A program made the translations under genes and the position numbers. From NCBI GenBank assembly GCA_015680685.1, contig MNCI01020374.1, forward strand, positions 244,159-308,158: a stretch of DNA of 64,000 nucleotides. Direction: 5' to 3'. Position 1 is the first letter of the stretch, and each line of letters starts with the position of its first letter. The notes under the pieces were generated by a model. The model had not been told where the DNA came from and did not search any database. It saw only the letters and a list, made by a program, of their open reading frames with translations. Below, one piece after another: positions 53,876 to 64,000 of the stretch. Origin of the DNA: Gnetum montanum (Eukaryota; Streptophyta; Gnetopsida; Gnetales; Gnetaceae).

Positions 53876-56800
53876 CAAGGTGCATGTTAAGCAATTGTGT
53901 TCCTTGATCATTAATTAAAATTTCCATAATGACATTCCTTTGTAGATCATAATATAGATTATGTTTAAAAAAATCTACAACAATAATAAAAAGATAAGGA
54001 TCTAGAGGAAAACCTTGATGAATTGACCGTTAAAGAGAAAAGAAGAAACTTAATCTAAAATTCATAGCAACTTGAACACTATCATCAATGAGCAGGGTAT
54101 GGATAGAACAAATAAAATATAAATTTATAAGAACAAGAAATAATAAAATTTCATTCACTCTTATCATAAGCTTTAGCATAATCTAACTTAATAAAAGTAA
54201 TATCTTGGTTGGTATCATAAGCCCACTACATTCCCTCCCAAGCTACAATAACATTATTTAAGATATGTCTACCTTTAACAAAACTAACCTACTCAAGTTT
54301 GATGATATCTTCAATAAGCTTATGAATTCAAAAATCCATGTGTTTATTTAAAATTTTATAAGTATTATTAAGAATAGTAATATGCTTTTAATTGCTAATA
54401 TGTTAAAGACCTCCATTCTTACAAAGAAGATGAATCACATGTTTATTAATATTTTTACCAAGAGAAACTTTTTCAATAGCTTTTTGGAAAACATGAAAGA
54501 GATCATCTCTAAAGATGTCCCAATGCTTCTTTAAAAAATCAATTGGAAAATTATGAAAATATGGAGCTTTACTATTTACTAAACTAATGTCCATTACTTT
54601 GATTTCCTCCATTGTAATTTTAAATTTAAGAATACTTTGATGCACCTCTATTATAAGATGAAGAATATGCATACTAGAGGCTAGGAAGGATTTCTTGCTA
54701 AAATCTTCAAAAGAAAAAATAAAATTATTAATAGTCTTTGGATCTTTGATGATTAAATCATTTATATAAAGTGATTCTAGTTTAGGTACTTGACCTTTTC
54801 TTTTAGAAATTAAAAACATTCCTTGCAAGGTTTATCTTTAAATTTTAGCCAACTTATATGACTTTAGTGATAGAACTTTTAGCTTCAAAAGCATCTCAAC
54901 ATTATTTAGCTTAACGAGCTTTAGTGAGGGCTTTTTAAGTTTCAAAATCAAAGGGATTCTAGTCTAAAAGAATTTGTATCTTCTTAATAGATTCTATAAG
55001 ATCTTCTTTAACTTGATTCTTACACTAAGAAAATTACTTTCTAAACCATCTAGCATAATTTCTAGCTCTACAAATAGTTTGCTACCACTAGTTAATCCAA
55101 CCAATATTACTAGTAGGATTTTTTCTTGCTTTTCATAAAGACTTCAAAATATTTTTCCTACTAGCTTTTATGAACATATTAGAATTTATATAAAAGATAT
55201 CATGGTTTCAAAAGGAGGAAGAATTAATTCTGTGGAGAAAATGCTAATAGGAAATTGTTCTAACAAAGTAGCATCTATATGCACTTCTACTTTCCTTGTG
55301 GGCTTTCAAAAGGAAACATTAGAGATGTCAAATTTATTAAGTTGATAATAAATTCTATCATTTTCTTGTTAATAAGCATACCAATTATAATGCTTCTAAT
55401 TTGAATGATGTGGGAACAAAGAGCTAACATAGAAAGAAAATATTTTTCTTTAAAATTACACAAATCTTCTTTTTCTTAAGGATAGATGTTACGAGGAAGA
55501 TCATCAAGTTTATCTAAATGAATTTCAACCATATTGAAATCACCTCCAATAATCTAAGAAACTTTAGGCAAATATAGAAGATATTTCCAGACCTCTAATT
55601 GATCTTTTGAATTATTAGGAGCATAAATATTACATAGCATAAAGTATCCTTTTTCACTATGAAAAGTAATCTGAATAACTATTCCAAGGTTGAAAAAACA
55701 AATATTCAAAACTTTTCTAGTCCAAATTTATTAACAAGAATAGCAAAACCTCCTTATTAATTTTATGTGCATTTAAAAAAATAATGTAGTTTTTTAAAGT
55801 GCATTTATTAAAAAAACTAATATCATGCATTGAAATCTTATTTACTTGTAGGAACAATATCTATAAATAAATGTTAGTTTTAAATATACTCCCTACCAAT
55901 ATTTACTTGAGACTTATTAGAAAGGCCCTAAACATTCCATGATACAAGTAGCATTGGAATGTAGGAGAGGAGGCCTCCATCCTTGATTGTTCAAGCTCAA
56001 CATTTGTCTTACAATGAATTTCACTAATAAGTAAAAAATCATTGTTTGATAAAAAAAAATTTGGAACAATAGTAAAAGTAGAGAGAGAAGGATATACCTT
56101 TGAGGTTTTAAAACTGAAAATAATATTTGTAGGCCTCTTCTTTTTGTCTTATATTAGGTAAAATTCATCTGCATTAGTAGTTCCATTATTGGTCCTTACT
56201 AAAAATTTCTTTTTCTCTATAGAGAAATTCTCTTTAGATATCAAGATTTTACTAGAATCTTTAGAATCAAAAGGATTAGTAAAAGTTTGAAAACTTGTTA
56301 AAGAAAATTTCATATGTGCTTATTGAAAACTATGACTATTTCTCGTTTCTGAATATTGTTGTTTCTTTTTCTCATGAATAACTTTTTTATTAAGAATAGA
56401 GTAGATTCCAATAATATAAAATTCATGATGACAATCGTTGCAACATCCTCCCAAATTATAATATGTAATTTTCTAGGAAAAACACTTATTACCAACTTTT
56501 AATTTTAATTCTATCTTCATATGTCATAAATCAATCTCTACAAAATAATAAGTGTACTACATACCATCTAGTTTTAACTTTATCTTTAGGATGATGTCAC
56601 TATTGCCAACAATTTCACTTCCAAAACTTTGAAAACAAAAAAATGAAGATTTTCTAATTCAATCTAGCAAAGAATTTTAGAGTAATTAGAAGAATAGGAA
56701 TCAAAATCCACTTTTCAGTCCTAAGAAATAAAAGTATTATGTTGATTCATAAAAAACTTTAAAATCCAATGATTTCTCAACCATTTCAAAATTGGCTAGT

Positions 56801-57200
56801 TCAATAATTAAAAAAGATTAGGAAAAATAGCGAACATGTAAAATATTAATTACATAATGTTTAGGAATTGCCTAAATCACTAGTGTAAAATGCTTATTCT
56901 AGCAAATAAATCTAGTAATCTACAAAAATATGTATCATGAAGTGATATCTTTTGATAAGGACTCATATAAATTATTAGATAAAATAAAATCAAAAGCTTC
57001 AAAATTCTTCATAGTCTTTATAGTTTAAGATATAATAGAATTTTTCATCTTTATATCATTCCTTGTCAAAAAAATTTCTATGGAAATAACTCTACAAGTA
57101 AACCTTGTGATCAAAAAACCCTCTAGAAGAAATAATTTAACTTATAGTATAATTAAAATATTTTCTTTACATAATTCTATAGAAATTTGAAAAAATTTAA
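53876..57200 (-). pseudogene. LINE beta: L1-type LINE, ORF1/endonuclease/RT N-terminal
   Basis: From high to low on the minus strand: lysine-rich ORF1-like coding with a Cys/His cluster near 56400-56470; endonuclease start 'LLVSWNV.GLSNKSQVNIGREYI' (about 55890-55945) and 'GGDFNMVEIHLDKLDDLP' (55490-55545); RT N-terminal ORF 54403-54828 with 'TMEEIKVMDISLVNSKAP', 'FPIDFLKKHWDIFRDDLF' and 'LGKNINKHVIHLLCKNGG'; then 'QGFPLDPYLFIIVVDFF' (about 53980-54030), and coding up to the CRAGG site. It fits plant L1-type LINEs. It continues at 38226. Broken throughout. The start of ORF1 is not determined. Confidence 0.7.
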
Positions 57201-59449
57201 GCTCTTGCTAATATCCAGTAAGATATGTATGAATTGAAACATATAAGAATAGTCCCAAGATTAAATGAAAACATAAATTTAAATAAATGTAGTAACTCTA
57301 AAAATAATATATATGAAATATGCTACCAACATTACAAAACAAATAGTTGATAAAGAGTAATAGAAGAGATAAGAAATAGGACATGACATAAGACTAAAGA
57401 CTATGAACTTTACAACTTCTCAAATTTAGAGTGTCCTTGTTCCAAAATGATGTTGTTGCATAACAAAGATGGTGCCTCTTCATAACAAGCATTATCATTA
57501 TCATAACAAGACATAAAAGAGGATTTGTAATTAATACCTAAAAGGGCATATTGTAATAATGAACATGTTTCTTGAGGTAACCTTTGGGGGTTTGACTTAA
57601 GGTATGCATACTTGGGCATTACATGTATTAGCATGGAGTTGCATAGCTGGTAAAAGATGAGTAACAAGTGTCAAGTGAAGTGGGACAAGAAGAGGACTGG
57701 CCATCCATTCTAGCAAGTTGTAGGCCTAACCATGGTGGTAGTGTTGGATTGCCTCTAAGGGATGAAAGCCAAAGGAAGAAAACCCCAAGGAACACTCTTA
57801 GAGCATGATACAAATACACTATTCTACATCAATAAAGCATTCTTCTCTTTTTTTTCTACATTTTCTTTGTTATTTTCTTTATGCTTCATGTCTAATGTTA
57901 CATATATTTGATTTTTTCTATGTTATCATCTTATGCATAATGTCCAACATAACATATATTCAATGTTTGCCATGACATCTAGGAATAGAATATTACAGAG
58001 TGGATAGAAGCTTCTTTTAATTTTAATTTTTCATTATTTTTATCTTATTCTTCCTCTTCCTCTTTTCCTAACTCTTTCTTCCTCCTTATTTCATATCTGT
58101 AGTGGCCCTACCTTTTCCTTCTTTCTTATCATTTAGTACTTCATAAACAAGGTCAGATGTTTTCCCAAAATTAACTAATGTCTTATAATTAATGAGGCCC
58201 TTATCTTTTACGTTCCTTATAAAATTTTGCATGTTTTTATGCTTCTAAATTGTTGATTTGTTAATAAAATTAAGATTACAAAAAAATTTGCAAAAAAAAA
58301 CATAGTTGATTCTTTTCTCTAGCTTAAAGAGTTCACCTTCATCTTCTAAAGTAAATGATTTTAATATTACTAAAGTAGCTTCAAGATTCATATGATAGAT
58401 AGTAGTACAATCAATAAAACTTAAAGCCTAAGCTTCATTTTCATCATCATTTAGTTCCATGTACATGAAAATAATTTTTAAGGCTAATATGCGAAAAGGA
58501 AGTGACTGGAAATATGGTTCTTAGCTTGTTCAATCATGCACTAAACAATCATGTCTTATTATTTAACCTCTTCCTCTTTTCCAAACAAAAAATCACATAA
58601 AGCATCAAATAGTAGACCTCAACATAATAACCACTACTTGGTAGAAAATTAATACTTAATACCTTATGCACAAGCCCACATGGGATTTCAACAATAATGC
58701 TCTAGGCTTAGTACCCCATTTTACACACTTCCCATAAATAACACTAGTAATTTTAGATGTATCCTCATAATCATCAAGTTGATGAGGATTTCTAATAATC
58801 ACTAATCTAATAGAGTTTAAAATATCCAAAATAACACAAATAAAGGTGGAATTAACCTTTATTTATTTTCAAGAACAAATGTAAAAAGCTTAATGGCTAA
58901 TGATTTTTCAACCATGGGATTGTAATAAAAATACCTTATAAGTCTTGGATATGTAGTGCCCTTAATATTCAATAATCTACTCCAACCAAGCCTTCAAAGA
59001 TATGCATATAGATCCAAGAAAACTTATAGTTTTTTTATAAAAAAACCTCTCGTTCTCTAAGGCAAGAGACTTTCCTTCAATCATGAAGTATATTTTATTT
59101 AATCCTTGGACGGAAATTCCTTTGATTATTCTCTTTAGGCTAATCATGTCTTGTGAATAATTTTCCTTCTTTATAAAACTCCTTATGAAATTTATCAATT
59201 AAGATGTGCAACTATCCAATAGAATACTTTTAAAAATTTTAAGAACATAATAGAATTAAATTAGCATACGCCATGGGATCAAATTTATGGCTCACACATT
59301 ATAAGTTATATGCTCTCATCAACTAAGTAAACTCTTTGGTTAGTGTCAAAAGGTAAGATACTAGGTATACCTTTCATCATATCATGAAAACCTACCCTTG
59401 TCATCATCATCATTATCCTAGTCCTATCTTCCTTTTAGTGACTTTCTTG
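57201..59449 (-). other. Unassigned region with coding-like minus frames
   Basis: Frames at 57410-57667 and 57628-57819 overlap and have a mixed composition. The frame at 58977-59198 is Lys/Ile-rich. None is recognised. It may be older LINE or LTR-element debris. Confidence 0.3.
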
Positions 59450-60470
59450 GAACAATGATGGAGCAACCATTTTTAATAGGTTCATTATCTAATTTTCTTT
59501 ACAAATATCCAAATAATTTAAAATTCTATTCATGTAGCTTATCTAAAATAGATTTCACCTCAAGCATTTTTCTACTATTTTCATTATGCAATTTATCTCT
59601 TCTTGTAATATTTAACATCTATCCAAGCATTTATATTTCTACCAATAATTTTTTATTTTATCTTTTTTTAGTACTACACAATATTTATTGTCATATAAGA
59701 TAATTGGTTTGATTACTATCCTGTAATTATTTTTCTTTATTTTTATTAGAATTCTTTTATTTCATAAAATACTACTAATTCATATTCATTTTGATAATCT
59801 TGGTTCAATCCTAATTGGAGCATTAATTCTAAGTAATGGAACTATTTGCAGTGGTAGAATTTTTTGCCTTGAATTATTACTTCTATTTTACCATAATTTA
59901 TTCCTTTATTTGATTCCATGTATTATGTCTTACTTTTAATGATTTTTAAGCTTTTTAATTCTAGATAATGTCTTTAGTTTTCCATTTTAAAAGCAATATT
60001 TTCTTAGGTTATATCTACTAACACAATATCATCTACAAATAGCATGCTCCAAGGGATTTCATCAAGTATTTTCTTTATTAATTCAACTTAATAATGAAAA
60101 ATAACTATGTGCTAAGTACAAATCATGAATTTAGGCCTACTATGATTGGAAAATTAAATGTTATTTCATAAGCTATTCTAATTCTAGTGGTAGCTTCTTC
60201 ATAGATATTTTAAAATAATGAGGTGTTAACTTAGAAAAAAATGGATAGCAATGCATTGTAAATTTAAAAATTTCAAAAAAGAAATTCTAAAACTAGTACT
60301 CCATTTTATTTTTCTAATATTGTTGATTCAAGTTTAAGATTCTACTCTATGACTTTTTCCCAAATCTTCATACCATGGCTCATTATCTTGATTTCTCAAT
60401 AGTTTGTATAATTTTGCAAAGCTCTTTTGTTATCATATATAGAAAAAAGAATGTTGTTTCTACCATTTTT
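59450..60470 (-). pseudogene. LINE gamma: RTE-type LINE RT fragment
   Basis: The minus strand reads 'IPWSMLFVDDIVLVDITEEN' (catalytic FVDD, about 60015-60055), then 'MENXRHYLELKSLKIIKSKT' and, lower, 'FHYLELMLQLGLNQD'. The block (WxMLFADDIVLxxE) is the RT palm of plant RTE-type LINEs. It differs clearly from the palms of LINE alpha (LLLFVDDVDLIS) and beta (LVDDSSF). Upstream palm pieces (about 60060-60400) are poorly preserved. No endonuclease was identified. Confidence 0.65.
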
Positions 60471-62449
60471 AGGCATTATCCATCCTTCAAAATTTTGTTA
60501 AATAAATTTATCAAACATGAAACTCCTATAGAATAGGAAACATCTATCTTAATAAAAAGCACTCTTATAGAATAGGAAAATTTTATCTGAATAAAAATCA
60601 TTAGATGATGGAAAATATAATATCAATCAAATCTAGAGAAAATTTTATCATTATGAGAAAATAAGTCCAAGTAAAAAGATTGTGAGATTTTGTATAAAAT
60701 AAGGTGAGTGAATCTAAGGGGTGAAATTATGCTTTGTAATCAATCCAACTTGCATCTTAAGATAACAAAAATGGAAAGAATACCTTCCAATCATGTTGTA
60801 ATTACTTCCAATCATGTTAAAATTTCCTCTAATATCCAATCATCCAAAGCAAAATATTAAAGCTAGTACCAACTTTCATGTGACCTAAAGGATCAGAAGA
60901 AGCATAGATCAAACAATGGAAAAAATTGCAATGAAAAAAAATTACAATAACCTAGGTCTAGATGAAGCCATATATAGTGGGAATTTTGCATGTGGCTATA
61001 AAGCATAATGAAAAAAAATCAACTTTGAAGATAATAGAATAATCATACCTCCAAACTTCATGAGGATTTCATGAAATATTAAAACAAAAATGCTTACTAG
61101 AATAATAATATCATAAGCATGCTAAACCACATGAATAGATACTTCTACTTCTAGTTCTTGTAAAAGAAGAGTGTGCAACACATCACATTTTATGAAACTA
61201 ATTTCATGAAGAAAATATTCTTTAAAGTTGAAAATGCTAACATGAATTTTCCTTCCAAGACTTTTTTGAATCTCACTTTTTATGATAGTTTCATATAATA
61301 ACATTACCTTGAAAATAATATGATGTATTCTAAAATGGAGCTATTACAATAATCCACTAATTAATAAGATAACTAATATTTATATCATAATCTTTTAAAA
61401 AATCCAATAATGTTAGGGGTATTTAAAACTAAAATTATATATACCCTTAAATAATACAATCAACATAACACTTGAATACAATATAAGTAGAACATAACAT
61501 TACTGTTAGGCATCTTTTTCAAACACCTTTGCTACATAAAGAAAAACTTCCTTCATTCAATTTTAATTTTCAATGACATAACATTTAATGATTCCATTTT
61601 CAAGAACTTGAAGAGAGGTTTCTAATAGTACCCATATTGTCTAGGGTTGCCAATAATTGAATCATGATATAAAATGATATGATGACTACAGAGAGTAATT
61701 GTTGATGTTAGCACATTATGAATAATATAGTGCTTTAATAACCTTGTTTTCTCATGTCTAAATGATATGATGATTCACTAATACAAGAGGAACATGTGAT
61801 TTCATCACATCAATGAATCACCATATGATAATGTATAATAATTAAGTCACTTCATATGGTGATCAAGTCAACTCATATGATGATCATAGGAAAAATGTGA
61901 TTCCCACCTAATTTTAAGCCCATCTCTGATCATATGTAATCACTATGATGATGTTAATTTGTGATCACAGGAATGAGATTATACATCAAATCAATTAGTG
62001 GTTAATGCTCATCTCCAAAGATAGACATTAATATCATTCAGTGATTAAGTCAATAATAAGTAATTCTAAATTCTTAGCCATTTCAAATGATGCTAAAATT
62101 ACACAACTAATTATGTAAGCACTAAGTCCTTTTTTGATGATGTCATACAATGTCCTAGGTACTTAAGTAATGTTTAAGATGCTCATGTGGCATGGTGATT
62201 CATCTAGTTAGCAAACTATACATTAATCGTCCAGTGCTTCACTAATCATATGATTTATTAGTGATTCTTATATTATTTTTAGTCCTTGATACTTGCATGA
62301 TGATGTTATATAGTGATTGTAATCCCATATAATAACATCAGCAAACAATTAGTGCCATTTTTACATATAATATGCATGGATACAAAAATTTATGTAAGAT
62401 ATAAAGAATTTGAATAATTTGACAAAATTTGCAAGTGCCAACTAGATGG
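60471..62449. other. Unassigned AT-rich sequence
   Basis: No frame of note except a 60-codon minus ORF at 61122-61304 with no recognised motif. From 61660 to 62290 the words CATATGATGAT, TGATCAT and GTGATTAA recur many times without a fixed period. Confidence 0.35.
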
Positions 62450-64000
62450 ATTGAAATGGGATAAGATATTTACAACATGCCTAGATGTGGAGGATCCTAC
62501 GGTATAGAGAGTTCTTCATCATGTTCCTACTCCACTAGAGATCTGGGCTACCCTACTACTACTACCAAAAATTGGAAGGCATTTAGAAGTACCTTTGTTT
62601 TTTTCTTTTTATCCCATCGATCATGGATCATTTAGGCAACTTCACCTAGATGGGCTAATGCTCATATATCCCATAGGCATGGTAATGTATGGAACAATTT
62701 TTTCATAATGAAAAATAGGTTACAAATTATTTACATTCAATGTTGAATATATAGACAAGGTTCCATAGTTTCCTAGCCAAGTTCTCACCAATAGATCTTT
62801 GATCAATGAATTTGCTCTTGATAAATTTAAGCTTCACATTGGTTACTTTCAAATTTTTTTTAATCTCTTTATGGAGCTTAAACTCCACCTCATAGAGGAG
62901 GTATGATTTGGCCACACACTTCTTCAACTATAATCTTGGCCTTCCTACTGCTAGCATTACCAAGATGGCATATCAAAGGTTGGCTAGTTTCATGTATTAA
63001 ATCATCTCCTTTGTTTGCAGCTCCTTTAGATAGATCTTTTCTTGATTATAGGCATTGAGACCATGGAAGATTGGCCTTTATACATTGCATCTTTGTTAAA
63101 GTTGCTACAGGACTTCCTTCATCTTTACCTTCACTAGCTTGATCTCTTTCTTATTGACCTTCTTGAGCATTTTGACTTAGTCCCTATAGTGATTCTTTAC
63201 TCATTTGTACTTTAGGGTCTCATTTTTTAGCTAGTGATCTCAATTTTGATCTTCTAGTAAAGAGCATGAACCTTCTTCATTAAGAGATTCTTGTTTTCTA
63301 CAATTAATCTCCTAACATCTAAGTTCATGATAAGCTACTCCTACTCTTGGCTAATGTACTCAAGCATTTGATCCTTTTGTTACTCAGCACTCTATAGGTG
63401 ATGATATTCCTAGGTTAGCAAAAAGTTTTCCTTACAAATCTATTAAAGATCACGGCTAGAGGAATTCATCATTGTCTCCAACTATGATGCATCAAAGATT
63501 ACCATCTTAAAATCTTTATTGAATCTATTAAAAAGCTTCATCCCTTGTAAGCTCTAGCCTAAGAATCAAAGGATTTGATAAATGGCCTCTAAGTTCTGCA
63601 AACTTAGTGGCTAACAATCAATTGCTAATGATAGCCTCCTCAAGTTGCATGTTTGCAATCAGCAACTTACCCTTTGTCTCATGTAATTGCAACTAGTTAG
63701 TAAAATATCTTCTAGAAGATCAAAGATCTCTAAAATCACTTACCTAGTTCCAACTAGTCACTCCAACACTTCCTTGTACTAGACTTCACTTATTCCTCTA
63801 TTTCTAGCTCTTATTGATGCTTGTACATCTACCATGGCAGTAACATTAGGCATAGATGTTGCATAAGCACTCAAAGCCTCTCCAATTTTGTTTGCACCAC
63901 ATTTGATATGGTCTCCTAGCCCTTGTGTGGCATGACTAGGATTATTGCTCCTTCACCTTCTTCTAGCATCATAGAGCAAGATGTTGCATTTCTAGAGATT
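62450..64000 (-). other. Unassigned region with coiled-coil-like minus coding
   Basis: The minus frame 62727-62927 (KLHKEIKKNLKVTNVKLKFI) is Lys/Leu-rich, and broken frames up to 64000 hold similar charged, Leu-rich coding. It may be the coiled-coil middle region of another LTR element. No catalytic motif or LTR was seen before the window ends. Confidence 0.3.

Noticed and set aside
57410-57819. Two overlapping minus-strand frames as a small secreted or membrane protein gene
   Set aside because: Mixed composition and a frame change between them, no homology recognised, surrounded by repeat debris.

Overview
This window looks like nuclear DNA from a seed plant with a very large, repeat-rich, AT-rich genome. 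A gymnosperm (conifer-like) source is the best guess, but that is inference: no marker gene fixes the species. Nearly everything recognisable is transposable-element debris, much of it nested. No rRNA gene, functional tRNA gene, CRISPR array, operon or bacterial feature was seen. Only one place (about 35.13-35.9 kb) looks like the 5' end of an ordinary host gene.

Layout. 1-658: minus-strand LTR of a Ty3/gypsy-type element (TGATGAG...CTCATCA ends), set into 659-2267, a degenerate minus-strand coat-protein/Gag-like region that may be an old endogenous pararetrovirus. 2268-7483: element A, a gag-only LTR retrotransposon on the plus strand. 7484-10899: mostly unassigned, with one tRNA-derived SINE. 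10900-33559: one minus-strand APE-RT LINE ('LINE alpha') broken into five pieces by four insertions: a Helitron/PIF1-helicase-like segment with a foldback element (about 11842-16514), a 10.0-kb Ty3/gypsy element ('gypsy 1', 16822-26829, TSD AGTAG), a 5'-truncated LTR element ('element C', about 28480-31416) and a solo LTR (32310-33340, TSD TTTAG). 33560-34990: another probable solo LTR. 35134-35900: putative host-gene 5' end. 36593-36720: second SINE copy. 36730-57200: an L1-type LINE ('LINE beta', minus) split at its catalytic RT motif by element B (38227-53875, TSD CRAGG). Element B's 5' LTR is itself split by a second Ty3/gypsy element ('gypsy 2', 44335-53427, probable TSD ACTAY). 59450-60470: RTE-type LINE fragment ('LINE gamma'). 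The rest to 64000 is unassigned AT-rich sequence with short minus-strand coding-like tracts.

How the parts relate. Gypsy 1 and gypsy 2 are one family: same LTR ends, a tRNA-Asp-type primer site, and order gag-PR-RT-RNaseH-integrase with a long 3' spacer. Gypsy 2 has lost the gag core through a microhomology deletion of about 850 bp. Elements A, B and C and the solo LTR at 32310 share LTRs full of AGACATCT/AGATGTCT palindromes. They have a Met-type primer site and UBN2-like gag (A, B) and/or a plant-transposon-like ORF (B, C), but no pol was seen, so they probably depend on another element. That family is the best candidate here for something under-described.
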